A stretch of DNA of 64,000 nucleotides from an uncultured Oscillospiraceae bacterium. GTDB lineage: Bacteria > Bacillota > Clostridia > Oscillospirales > Oscillospiraceae. A program made the translations under genes and the position numbers. Of this stretch, positions 43,248 to 51,397 are shown in pieces (within the stretch, counting starts at the first letter, position 1; each line of letters begins with the position of its first letter). The notes beneath the pieces are model-generated. The model ran no database searches. It had not been told where the DNA came from and worked only from the letters and a program-made list of their open reading frames with translations. The DNA lies in assembly GCA_934573935.1 (NCBI GenBank), contig CAKTMO010000006.1, positions 1-64,000 of the forward strand, read 5' to 3'.

Positions 43248-44130
43248 GCCCATTAAGAACCGGTATGAATTTGTGGTATTTTTCGATGTGGAAAACGGCA
43301 ATCCCAACGGCGACCCCGACGCGGGCAACATGCCCCGCGTAGACCCGGAGACCGGCTACGGTCTGGTGACGGACGTCTGCCTGAAGCGAAAGATCCGCAA
43401 CTATGTGGAGATGGCGAAGGAAGGGAAGGAGGGCTACCGCATCTACATCAAGGACGGCGTACCTCTGAACAGCAGCGACAAGGAGGCCTGCGCCTATGTG
43501 GGCGTGGACGCGGATAAGCTGAAGGACGCCAAGAAAAAGGACGAGCATCTGGACGAAAAGCTGCGGGACTTCATGTGCCGGAATTTCTACGATATCCGTA
43601 CCTTCGGCGCGGTAATGACTACCTTTGTCAAGGGTGCGCTGAACTGCGGACAGGTGCGCGGGCCGGTGCAGCTGGGCTTTGCCCGCAGCGTTGACCCGAT
43701 CATGCCTCAGGAGGTCACTATCACCCGCGTAGCCATCACCACGGAGGCGGACGCGGAGAAGAAAGGCACCGAAATGGGCCGCAAGTACATCGTTCCCTAT
43801 GGCCTGTACCGGGCGGAGGGCTATGTCTCCGCCAATCTGGCCCGCAAGACAACCGGCTTCTCTGAGGATGACCTGAACCTGCTGTGGACGGCCATCCTGA
43901 ATATGTTTGAAAATGACCACTCCGCCGCCCGCGGCAAGATGGCCGTGCGTGAGCTGATCATATTCAGGCACGACTCTGAACTGGGCTGCGCTCCGGCCCA
44001 TAAGCTGTTTGATCTGGTGAAGGCCGCTCACAAGGACGGCGTCACCGTCCCCAGAAGCTACGGCGACTACACCGTTACGGTGGACGAAGCAGCTTTGCCC
44101 GTTGGCGTTACCTGCACGCGGCTGGGGTGA
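43240..44130 (+). CDS. cas7c: Type I-C Cascade backbone subunit Cas7c (Csd2)
   Basis: The 296-residue Csd2 protein forms the crRNA-covering filament. It begins with the Cas7 start NRYEFVVFFDVENGNPNGDPDAGNMPRVD and contains TDVCLKRKIRNYV, DIRTFGAVM and GQVRGPVQLGFARSVDPI. The ATG at 43240 is 9 bases after AAGGAGG; an ATG at 43234 is too close. It overlaps cas8c, and cas4 begins at the overlapping GTGA. Confidence 0.97.
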   Translation: MSEPIKNRYEFVVFFDVENGNPNGDPDAGNMPRVDPETGYGLVTDVCLKRKIRNYVEMAKEGKEGYRIYIKDGVPLNSSDKEACAYVGVDADKLKDAKKKDEHLDEKLRDFMCRNFYDIRTFGAVMTTFVKGALNCGQVRGPVQLGFARSVDPIMPQEVTITRVAITTEADAEKKGTEMGRKYIVPYGLYRAEGYVSANLARKTTGFSEDDLNLLWTAILNMFENDHSAARGKMAVRELIIFRHDSELGCAPAHKLFDLVKAAHKDGVTVPRSYGDYTVTVDEAALPVGVTCTRLG

Positions 44131-44789
44131 TCTATCCGGAGGAGAGCTTTCTCCAGCTCTCCGGCTTGCAGCACTTCAAATTCTGCCGCAGGCAATGGGC
44201 ACTGATCCATATCGAAAATCAATGGGCGGAGAATTACCGCACCACGGATGGTGCGATCCTCCACGAGCGGGCTCACGATAAGGACTTCACCGAGAGTCGC
44301 GGCGACCTGCTCATTACACGGGACATGCGGATATTCTCCCCGACTTTGGGCGTTTCCGGCGCCTGCGATGTGCTAGAATTCCACCGCGGCGCCGAGGGTA
44401 TTCCGCTAAAAGGCAGAGATGGCCTGTGGCAGCCTTACCCGGTGGAGTACAAGCGCGGCAAGCCCAAGCAGGACACCACGGACGCCTTGCAGCTCTGCGG
44501 ACAGGCCATGTGTCTGGAGGAGATGCTCTGCTGCGATATCCCGACCGGCGCGCTGTACTACGGCGAGACGCGCCGCCGTACAGAGGTCGAATTCATACCA
44601 GAGCTGCGGCAGGAGGTTAAGACGCTTCTTGAGGAAATGCATACTCTGTATGAACGTGGCTGGACGCCGAAGGTCAAACCGACAAAGGCCTGCAACGCCT
44701 GCTCTCTCAAGGAGCTGTGTCTGCCAAAGCTGATGCGGAAACGATCCGTCACAGACTATCTGCGGGAGCATCTGGAGGTGACGCCATGA
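44127..44789 (+). CDS. cas4: CRISPR-associated exonuclease Cas4
   Basis: The 220-residue RecB-family nuclease sets PAM specificity and trims prespacers with Cas1-Cas2. An N-terminal Cys (FCRR, about 20) and the C-terminal CNACSLKELC supply the Fe-S cluster. The nuclease core has HERAH, GACDVLEF and PVEYKRGKPK. The start is GTG overlapping the cas7c stop; the stop overlaps cas1 (ATGA). Confidence 0.96.
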   Translation: MIYPEESFLQLSGLQHFKFCRRQWALIHIENQWAENYRTTDGAILHERAHDKDFTESRGDLLITRDMRIFSPTLGVSGACDVLEFHRGAEGIPLKGRDGLWQPYPVEYKRGKPKQDTTDALQLCGQAMCLEEMLCCDIPTGALYYGETRRRTEVEFIPELRQEVKTLLEEMHTLYERGWTPKVKPTKACNACSLKELCLPKLMRKRSVTDYLREHLEVTP

Positions 44790-45817
44790 GACAGCTTTTG
44801 AATACCTTGTTCGTCACATCGGAGGATGTGTACCTTTCACTTGATGGCGAGAATGTGGTGGCTAACCGGGGCGGGGAGGCCGTTGCCCGCTATCCGCTCC
44901 ATACGCTGCAAAGCATTGTGTCCTTTTCTTACTCCGGCGCTTCACCGGCACTGATGGGCACCTGTGCCAAGCGGGAGATCGGGCTGGCTTTCTGTACGCC
45001 GAGAGGACGCTTCCTCGCCCGTGTCTCCGGACAAATGCAGGGAAATGTACTGCTGCGCAGGACACAGTACCGGGTCGCCGACGATCCCTCCGGAAGCTGC
45101 CGCGTGGCGCGAATGATGATTTTGGGCAAGGTCTATAACGCTCGTTGGAGCGTAGAGCGTACCCGACGGGATCATGCCATGCGGATCGACAGTGAGCGCT
45201 TTGCGGCGGTGTCACAGCAGCTACAGGGCTTATTGCCGCAGATCACGGCGGAAACCTCGCTCGACAGTCTCCGGGGCTTGGAGGGTGCCGGTGCAACTGC
45301 TTATTTCAGTGTACTGGATGACATGATTTTGCAGAGGAAGGATACCTTCTTTTTCCGGGAGCGCAGCCGCCGTCCACCGCTGGATGCCTTCAACGCGATA
45401 CTGTCCTTTGCGTACAGCCTACTGGCACACGACTGCGCTTCCGCTTTGGAAAGTGTCGGTCTGGATGCCTATGTAGGATTTCTTCACCGCGACCGTCCGG
45501 GGCGGGAATCCCTTGCGCTGGACTTAATGGAGGAGCTGCGTCCCTGCTTTGCGGATCGTTTTGTGCTGACGATGGTCAATAACCGCGTCATAAAGCCAGA
45601 GGATTTCGATTTCCGGGAGAGTGGTGCTGTATTTTTGACGGATACAGTACGTAAAAGCTTTTTGCAGAAATGGCAGGAGCGCAAAAGGGAAACGATCACT
45701 CATCCGTTTCTGGAGGAGAAGCTTCCTTGGGGGCTGGTTCCTTATGTGCAGAGTCTCTTGTTGGCCAGGTATCTGCGGGGTGATCTGGACGACTATCCGC
45801 CGTTTTTATGGAAGTGA
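44786..45817 (+). CDS. cas1: CRISPR integrase Cas1 (type I-C)
   Basis: The 343-residue integrase has the N-terminal beta domain (MRQLLNTLFVTSEDVYLSLDGENV) and the helical catalytic domain with metal ligands in LEGAGATAYF (Glu), GFLHRDRPGRESLALDLMEELRP (His and Asp). It forms the spacer-insertion complex with Cas2. Both ends overlap or nearly touch neighbours (cas4 by 4 bp, cas2 7 bp after). Confidence 0.97.
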   Translation: MRQLLNTLFVTSEDVYLSLDGENVVANRGGEAVARYPLHTLQSIVSFSYSGASPALMGTCAKREIGLAFCTPRGRFLARVSGQMQGNVLLRRTQYRVADDPSGSCRVARMMILGKVYNARWSVERTRRDHAMRIDSERFAAVSQQLQGLLPQITAETSLDSLRGLEGAGATAYFSVLDDMILQRKDTFFFRERSRRPPLDAFNAILSFAYSLLAHDCASALESVGLDAYVGFLHRDRPGRESLALDLMEELRPCFADRFVLTMVNNRVIKPEDFDFRESGAVFLTDTVRKSFLQKWQERKRETITHPFLEEKLPWGLVPYVQSLLLARYLRGDLDDYPPFLWK

Positions 45818-45824
45818 GGAACCT

Positions 45825-46115
45825 ATGCTGGTATTGATCACCTATGATGTAAATACAGAGGATGCCGCTGGGCGTCGGCGTTTGCGGCAGATAGCCAAGC
45901 AGTGCGTCAACTATGGCCAAAGGGTGCAGAATTCTGTGTTTGAGTGTTTGTTGGACACAGCGCAGTGCCGCAGCCTGCAAAATACACTTTGTAAAATCAT
46001 GGATCCTAAGCGGGATAGTTTGCGGTTTTACTATTTGGGAAAGCAGTACGAAAAGAAGATCGAGCATTTTGGCTGCAAGCAAACGTATCTGCCGGAGGAC
46101 ACACTGATGGTCTAG
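45825..46115 (+). CDS. cas2: CRISPR-associated Cas2 (type I-C)
   Basis: The 96-residue protein has the ferredoxin-like Cas2 fold with MLVLITYDVNTEDAAGRRRLRQIAK and VQNSVFECLLD. It bridges Cas1 dimers during spacer acquisition. GTGAGGA lies before the ATG. It ends the cas operon; the leader and array follow on the same strand. Confidence 0.96.
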   Translation: MLVLITYDVNTEDAAGRRRLRQIAKQCVNYGQRVQNSVFECLLDTAQCRSLQNTLCKIMDPKRDSLRFYYLGKQYEKKIEHFGCKQTYLPEDTLMV

Positions 46116-46286
46116 TGCAAAGGGCAAGCGAACAGAAAGTATCAGGCGGGTTCGCACCTATTTTTGCAAGTATATGCTCCCGGTTTTATAAGGAAAACGT
46201 TCTGATAGGCGACGTTGCACGTTATCTTTTCTACTTTTATTGTCTGTTATTGCAAAAATGCAGAAGATTTTTTGTGTATTTTTGCT
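46116..46286 (+). promoter_or_regulatory. CRISPR leader
   Basis: The 171-bp AT-rich segment between cas2 and the first repeat should hold the array promoter and the Cas1-Cas2 integration signals. It ends in TTTTTTGTGTATTTTTGCT directly before repeat 1. No gene is seen. Confidence 0.8.
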
Positions 46287-46987
46287 GTCGCACCCCGCAA
46301 GGGGTGCGTGGATTGAAATCCTCACGGCGCAGACTGTTTACCAGCCTGACAAGTCGCACCCCGCAAGGGGTGCGTGGATTGAAATTCTGCTTGACTATTA
46401 AGATGAATGAGCAGCACAAGTCGCACCCCGCAAGGGGTGCGTGGATTGAAATGGTAAAAACGCAACATACTGGTACAGCCCACAGCGTCGCACCCCGCAA
46501 GGGGTGCGTGGATTGAAATTCCCGCACATACAGCGTCGTGGAGGTGTTCCTCGTCGCACCCCGCAAGGGGTGCGTGGATTGAAATATTTCCGCACCGGCA
46601 CCGGTGTCAGCAGCTACACGTCGCACCCCGCAAGGGGTGCGTGGATTGAAATACGCTGAAAAGCGGCGGGGTGGAGATCAGCTCGGGTCGCACCCCGCAA
46701 GGGGTGCGTGGATTGAAATCAAAGTGTTAGCGTCAATCTGAGTAGGCCCACCACGTCGCACCCCGCAAGGGGTGCGTGGATTGAAATAGCAGGTATCTGG
46801 TAAACTGCGGCCCATTAAGCGTCGCACCCCGCAAGGGGTGCGTGGATTGAAATGCCATCGTTACACCTCCTCCGTGTACATCAGCGCCGTCGCACCCCGC
46901 AAGGGGTGCGTGGATTGAAATCAGATATACGCCTGTTCCTTCTGCTGGCTACAGGTCGCGCCCCGCATGGGGCGCAATAGGAAAGGC
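46287..46987 (+). CRISPR. Type I-C CRISPR array, 10 intact repeats plus 1 degenerate, 10 spacers
   Basis: The 33-nt repeat begins GTCGCACCCCGCAAGGGGTG and ends GTGGATTGAAAT. Intact copies start at 46287, 46353, 46420, 46487, 46553, 46620, 46687, 46755, 46821 and 46889 and are identical. An eleventh at 46955 is degenerate (GCGCCCCGCATGGGGCGC core, altered tail), marking the old end. Spacers are 33-35 nt. Each repeat forms a GCACCCC/GGGGTGC stem with a GCAA loop, the Cas5c cleavage hairpin. The array is transcribed from the cas2 side. Confidence 0.98.
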
Positions 46988-47012
46988 CGCTGGCAAATGT
47001 CAGCGGCCTTTC
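46981..47012. terminator. Bidirectional terminator after the CRISPR array
   Basis: The 12-bp stem GAAAGGCCGCTG/CAGCGGCCTTTC has an 8-base loop. It overlaps the last bases of the degenerate repeat and faces the converging HipA-like gene. Confidence 0.85.
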
Positions 47013-47015
47013 TTG

Positions 47016-48152
47016 TTACATATCCAACAAAACCCTCGCCCGTTTCTGTACCTGCTTTTCGATCATCCGCAGGCGCTTTGCGGGCAAGTTATACCGTGGG
47101 TGCTTCTTGAAGCGGAACGTCAGCAGATGCCGCAGTTTTTCCCGCAGTTCCGGCGTCAGAACGCTTTTTGCCGTGCCGAGGAAGTCATCGTATACGCTGG
47201 GAGCCAGCGTTTCGATGTATTCCTCCAGCGCCGCGTCGCTTGTCCAGGCGTCCATACCGGCGAAATTGAACAGCGAATTGCCGTGGTCGAACAGCGGGGC
47301 AGGGGAGACAACGGTATTTGTCTGGTTGTCCACCATCACGCCGAAGTTTCCGAAGTGGCGATCCACATTGCAGATCACAGCGTCGAACACCAGCATTTCG
47401 CGCAGCGCCGCAGTGAACTCCGGGCCGAGACTTTCGTAATACGCCTTAACGGCGTTCATGCCGCCCTTTGTGACAAGATGGCCCACGGGAATGTAGGAAT
47501 ACTCCTTACTGGTGAAAAGCTCGCAGGTGGAGCACAGAACGCCCTTCCAGCAGGAGAGACCATAGGGAATTGCCCGAACGCCCATGGCGGCGGCGATTTG
47601 CGCGGCGTAAAACTCCGAGTACGGCTCAAAGCCTGTGTTGGACGCGCCTTCAGTGCCGCCCTTATAGAGATAGACCTTGCCGCTAATCCGCCGCCAGCAC
47701 TTACGCAGCATTCCGTTTGTTGTAAACTCCGGGCTGGAGAACAGGGATGAGCGCAGACTGCTGCCGTAGCCGGTGAAGGCCAGTTCAGCCAGCACATTGC
47801 TGAAAGGATTATCGTAGAGGTTGACTTTCTCAAAAATATCGCCGTTATCCGCCTGCACGACCCAATAGCAGTCGTTAAGGGATAGACCTTTACAAATATT
47901 GATAATAGACAGAGGACGGTTCAGATTCAAGCCGCATTTTGCCAGCAGATTGTGAACATAGGCGCGGTTCTTGGGAATGGTGCGGCGGCGCAGCCAACGG
48001 CTCAAGCCATCCGGTGTCAGCGTCAGATCCAACGGCAGCAGGCTTCTGCTTTCCTCGTCGATCCAAAGAATCTGAATCTCTGGCTCGCTGGTGTCCGTGG
48101 TGGCGGAAAACTTGAGCAACGGCTTATCAAATTGTTTCAGAAAATACTCCAT
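47016..48152 (-). CDS. HipA-like kinase domain protein
   Basis: The 378-residue product has a HipA/PI3-kinase-like catalytic core: YLYKGG for ATP binding (about 161), the catalytic loop ICNVDRHFGNFGVM (about 260-273) and the metal motif PLFDHGNSL (about 285-293). HipA-family kinases can phosphorylate aminoacyl-tRNA synthetases or other targets and cause growth arrest. No HipB-type antitoxin is adjacent; a DUF6076 gene lies upstream on the same strand. The ATG at 48152 follows GGAAAGGCGG. It has its own extended -10 promoter. Confidence 0.8.
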   Translation of the reverse strand: MEYFLKQFDKPLLKFSATTDTSEPEIQILWIDEESRSLLPLDLTLTPDGLSRWLRRRTIPKNRAYVHNLLAKCGLNLNRPLSIINICKGLSLNDCYWVVQADNGDIFEKVNLYDNPFSNVLAELAFTGYGSSLRSSLFSSPEFTTNGMLRKCWRRISGKVYLYKGGTEGASNTGFEPYSEFYAAQIAAAMGVRAIPYGLSCWKGVLCSTCELFTSKEYSYIPVGHLVTKGGMNAVKAYYESLGPEFTAALREMLVFDAVICNVDRHFGNFGVMVDNQTNTVVSPAPLFDHGNSLFNFAGMDAWTSDAALEEYIETLAPSVYDDFLGTAKSVLTPELREKLRHLLTFRFKKHPRYNLPAKRLRMIEKQVQKRARVLLDM

Positions 48153-48181
48153 TGTGTTCCGCCTTTCCAAAGAATAGGTAC

Positions 48182-48210
48182 ATTATACCATAGAAACCAC
48201 GTTTTGAAAA
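48182..48210 (-). promoter_or_regulatory. Promoter of the HipA-like gene, with AACCACGTT repeats
   Basis: On the minus strand TTTTCA (48205-48210) and TATAAT (48182-48187, extended by TGG) have a 17-bp spacer. AACCACGTT at 48195-48203 sits within the spacer and recurs at 48226-48234. Confidence 0.6.
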
Positions 48211-48232
48211 CAGAAAATTACCATGAACCACG

Positions 48233-49192
48233 TTACTTGCGGGGAGGCAGCTCGGTAAGCGCTTTCAGTTGGTTATAGGTCAATTTCCCGTCAACATACA
48301 GGTCACGCACCTGTTCCGTATGGGCCTTCCACTTCTGAAATTCTTCATCCGTGTAGACAGTCGGGGCACGGCGTACCCGCATATCATATGCTTTGATCTG
48401 CTGCCGAATCAGTTTCAAGCCTTTATCGGCGGCAATTTTCTTTTCATGCTTCTCTTTTGCGGCCAGTTCCTTGCAGGTTTTTCCTTTCTTGCTGGAAATG
48501 TGATCGCAGTACCGGGCTTTTGAGGAATAGGGGAGAAAATATCGATGGCAATACTCGCACTTTTGAATCATAACATTCTGCTCAGCCATTTCCAATACTT
48601 CCGTCAAGAAGGCAGCTTCCATATTATCAGAGCCTTCAACTCGTGCGATTCGGACATCTGCTGGTGGCTCATAAACGCGGTCAGCGAAAAGGATGGGGTA
48701 AAATGAGCGGCCATTTACATAGATTTTTCGTTCTATTTTCATCAAATCGGGAAGCCTCAAAAAGAGCGCCGCATTTTGAGGCGACTTACTCATGTAGAGA
48801 CACAAGCGCTGCATTGCACTTTGGCCAGAATCATTTAATAGAAAAACATCGTCTGCGATTTCCCGAAGCCGGTTTTGGGATTCGATCAAAACACTCAGCT
48901 TATCTGCAAGCTCTCGGTAGGGGATGTCAGCATTATGGAGAGAGTAATCCAGAAGATACTCAAAGAAAGTATGGATCGGCGTGAGCTGATCAATTACTTT
49001 CTGTAAGGTTCTATGAATCGTCATTTTCGTCGTCCATTTTTCATCGATAGATAACAGTGCCTTTTGTAATGACACAAAATCCGTGGACAAAAAGGTAATA
49101 AAGGCAGTACCAAGTCGATTTTCCACAGGCTTCCGGTCTGTTTCGATGAATTCTTTCTTCGGTCCAAAACTAAAACAATACAGTGCTCTCAA
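48233..49192 (-). CDS. DUF6076 domain-containing protein
   Basis: The 319-residue product has an unrecognised N-terminal half and a C-terminal zinc-binding segment: KCEYCHRYFLPYSSKARYCD followed by KGKTCKELAAKEKHEKK, the layout of DUF6076 proteins. A basic helical end (RRAPTVYTDEEFQKWK) follows. The start is TTG, 8 bases after AAGGGGG. It is 80 bp upstream of the HipA-like gene on the same strand, and the two may form a defence or toxin module; this is inferred. Confidence 0.65.
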   Translation of the reverse strand: MRALYCFSFGPKKEFIETDRKPVENRLGTAFITFLSTDFVSLQKALLSIDEKWTTKMTIHRTLQKVIDQLTPIHTFFEYLLDYSLHNADIPYRELADKLSVLIESQNRLREIADDVFLLNDSGQSAMQRLCLYMSKSPQNAALFLRLPDLMKIERKIYVNGRSFYPILFADRVYEPPADVRIARVEGSDNMEAAFLTEVLEMAEQNVMIQKCEYCHRYFLPYSSKARYCDHISSKKGKTCKELAAKEKHEKKIAADKGLKLIRQQIKAYDMRVRRAPTVYTDEEFQKWKAHTEQVRDLYVDGKLTYNQLKALTELPPRK

Positions 49193-49513
49193 GGCTTTTA
49201 CCCCCTTGTTCTATTCTATTAAACTTCAAATGTGGAATATTATTCTCAACATAATTACTTTACCACATCTTGCGATTCCCGTCAACGCTTGCTATGCTTT
49301 TAGTGGAAGCGGAAAGTGAAACGGCCGGACTTCCACACAAGTAAATGACCGCCGGGGCATTCCTTTTTCGGGGAAGCAGGCCATAACCGTCTATGACGTG
49401 AGCGTGCCAAGAAGAAGGAAGCGTATCTCTGTCAGGCCGGAGATCGCACTCGGAGAAACGGCAAACAAATTTATCCCGCCACGCGCATAAGTTCTAAGGA
49501 AGGAGGGAGCGGG
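49193..49513. other. Intergenic region between DUF6076 and SHOCT-like genes
   Basis: This 321-bp gap holds the AT-rich start region of the minus-strand DUF6076 gene (about 49205-49265) and then a GC-rich stretch without a plausible start codon and reading frame. No hairpin terminator or RNA gene was recognised. Confidence 0.4.
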
Positions 49514-49681
49514 ATGGCAAGCAAGCCGGAATTATGGGAAAAGCAAGACGATGGCACAGTCAACCGGGAGTTTATGTTGGCGTATGAGCGATCCGTTCTG
49601 CTCTCCTTGCAGGAACAGGGCATTCTCACCCAGCAGCAATATGAAGAATGTGTCAGAATGCTGGAACGCAAAGGAATGTAA
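49514..49681 (+). CDS. SHOCT-like small protein preceding recombinase
   Basis: The 55-residue product contains EFMLAYERSVLLSLQEQGILTQQQYEECVRML, a short-helix pattern like SHOCT domains seen in small genes directly before serine recombinases on clostridial elements. GAAGGAGGGAGCGGG lies before the ATG. It is 78 bp before the recombinase and probably cotranscribed; it may act as an accessory (directionality) factor, which is inference only. Confidence 0.7.
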   Translation: MASKPELWEKQDDGTVNREFMLAYERSVLLSLQEQGILTQQQYEECVRMLERKGM

Positions 49682-49759
49682 AGTAATTAAACCTAACATA
49701 TGTCACACATTCGTATACAGCAGCTTTTTGCGCTATACTTGAGGAAAGGAGGCGATTGT

Positions 49760-51397
49760 ATGTTACAAGTAGCGGCATATTGCCGCGTGTCCACGGACAA
49801 GGAGGATCAAGCCAACTCGTTCGAGGCCCAGCAGCGGTATTTCCGTGAGCGCATCGAGCGTGAACCGGACTGGGAGCTGCAAGGTATCTATGCCGATGAG
49901 GGCATCTCCGGCACTTCTACCAAAAAGCGAATGGAGTTCAACCGCATGATCCACGCAGCGGAGATGGGAAAGATCGATCTGATCGTGACCAAGGAGGTCA
50001 GCCGTTTTGCCCGCAATACAGTGGACGCTTTGAAAATCACCCGTGAGCTTCGGCGGCGGGACGTGGGCGTTCTGTTCCTCAACGACAACATCGACACACG
50101 GGATCACGACAGCGAGTTTCGATTGTCCATCATGAGCTCCGTGGCACAGGAGGAGAGCCGCAAGACCTCCGACCGCTCCAAGTGGGGACAGACCCGCAGT
50201 ATGGAGCAGGGCGTGGTATTCGGCGGCTCGCTGCTGGGTTACGATGTGCAGGGCGGCAAGATGACCATCAATCCGGAGGGCGCGGAGATCGTTCGTCTGA
50301 TCTTCCGCAAGTATCTGGATGAGCGTAAGGGCTGCGGCACGATTGCCCGTGAGCTGCGGGAAGCGGGTATTCTCAGCAGCCGGGGAAAATGCAGTTGGTC
50401 GTCGGCCACCGTGACGAAGATTCTGAAAAATGAAAAGTATTGCGGCGATCTGGTGCAGAAAAAGACCTACACGCCGGATTTCCTGACCCACGAAAAGCAC
50501 TACAACCACGGTCAGGAGCCGAGGGTGGAGATCAAGGATCACCACGAACCCATCATCGACCGCGAAACGTGGCAGGCTGTCCAGCAGGAGCTGCGCCGCC
50601 GCAATCGAGCGCAGGGCAGCGGCGGCCACGGCAACCGCTATCCGCTGTCCGGCAAGATACGCTGCGGCGAGTGCGGCAAGAGCTTTGTCCGCCGCACTAA
50701 GACCCGCAAGGCTGGCGATTCCTACCGCCGCTGGTGCTGCTTCACCGCCACCAACGAGGGCCTGCGCCGCACAGACGGAGCAGGGAACTTTTTGGGATGC
50801 AGCGTAGGCCGCCAGATACGGGAGGATGTGGCTATGGACATCCTGCGGCGTTCTGTGGACGCTGTGACGCTGGATAAGAAGGCTATCATTTCCGACCTTA
50901 CCCGTATCGTGGAGCGGGTGCTATCCAACGGCGGAGATGACGGTCAGCAGGAACTGCGCCGCTTGGAGCTGGAATTGGAGAAGCTGCAAAGCCGCAGTGA
51001 CGCGATCCTAGACCGCTTCCTTGACCAGACCCTCAGCAAATCGGATTTTCAACGGGCCAAAGCCCGCTGTGAAGCGGAGATCAGCCGGACACAGGAAAAG
51101 CTGGAAGCCATCCGCCAGCGGCAGAAGCTGGATACCGACACCAGAACGCTCAAGCCGGACATTCGCGCCGCCATTACCAGTATCGTCACCGGCCAGACAG
51201 CGGACGACAGCTTTTATGGCCGTCTGCTGCACCACATGACCGTGTATCAGGACGGCAGGGTAGAGGTGGCATTGAATCTGCTGCCCGCCAAATGGACGTA
51301 TGTGCTGGACGGTCTGGAGAAGTACCGCGCCAAAATTAGGGCGCATGACGCTTCCTCTGTGCCGATATCGGTCAGCAGGCCCTTTAATTCCGGATAG
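49760..51397 (+). CDS. Large serine recombinase of the element
   Basis: The 545-residue protein has an N-terminal resolvase domain with nucleophile Ser11 in AAYCRVSTDKEDQ, EGISGTSTKKRMEFNRM and VAQEESRKTSDRSKWGQ; a recombinase domain; a zinc ribbon (RCGECGKSF); and a coiled coil (about 395-465). The ATG at 49760 follows GAAAGGAGG. The right attachment repeat (51352-51365) lies inside its 3' end, so its last 10 codons (ISVSRPFNSG) come from antisense cotJC. In the circular form it would have 601 residues. SpoIVCA of skin is of the same family. Confidence 0.95.
   Translation: MLQVAAYCRVSTDKEDQANSFEAQQRYFRERIEREPDWELQGIYADEGISGTSTKKRMEFNRMIHAAEMGKIDLIVTKEVSRFARNTVDALKITRELRRRDVGVLFLNDNIDTRDHDSEFRLSIMSSVAQEESRKTSDRSKWGQTRSMEQGVVFGGSLLGYDVQGGKMTINPEGAEIVRLIFRKYLDERKGCGTIARELREAGILSSRGKCSWSSATVTKILKNEKYCGDLVQKKTYTPDFLTHEKHYNHGQEPRVEIKDHHEPIIDRETWQAVQQELRRRNRAQGSGGHGNRYPLSGKIRCGECGKSFVRRTKTRKAGDSYRRWCCFTATNEGLRRTDGAGNFLGCSVGRQIREDVAMDILRRSVDAVTLDKKAIISDLTRIVERVLSNGGDDGQQELRRLELELEKLQSRSDAILDRFLDQTLSKSDFQRAKARCEAEISRTQEKLEAIRQRQKLDTDTRTLKPDIRAAITSIVTGQTADDSFYGRLLHHMTVYQDGRVEVALNLLPAKWTYVLDGLEKYRAKIRAHDASSVPISVSRPFNSG
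51352..51365. repeat. Right attachment core of the element (attR)
   Basis: TTCCTCTGTGCCGA, the second copy of the 14-bp direct repeat, inside both the recombinase 3' end and the cotJC frame on the other strand. Confidence 0.9.

Larger units (their letters stand above)
34968..51365. mobile_element. 16.4-kb skin-like integrative element in cotJC, carrying type I-C CRISPR-Cas
   Basis: The element lies between two 14-bp direct repeats and splits cotJC. It encodes, left to right, a recombinase tail, ParB, a TnpV-like protein, an unknown protein, a RepA_N protein, a ribbon-helix-helix protein, an HTH protein, Fic, the full type I-C cas operon, a 10-spacer CRISPR array, a HipA-like kinase, a DUF6076 protein, a SHOCT-like protein and a large serine recombinase. 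No relaxase or conjugation gene is seen. Distance between equivalent repeat bases is 16,384 bp. Insertion by the encoded recombinase is inferred from its place next to the right repeat, as in skin and related elements. Confidence 0.93.

Noticed and set aside
46237..46626. Minus-strand reading frames across the CRISPR array
   Set aside because: They translate repeats (repeating NPRTPCGVR), a typical artefact of CRISPR arrays.
34968..51365. Element as an integrative conjugative element
   Set aside because: No relaxase, VirB4, coupling protein or other type IV secretion gene is present; at most it is a degenerate mobilisable element.
34968..51365. Element as a prophage
   Set aside because: No capsid, portal, terminase, tail or lysis genes were seen.
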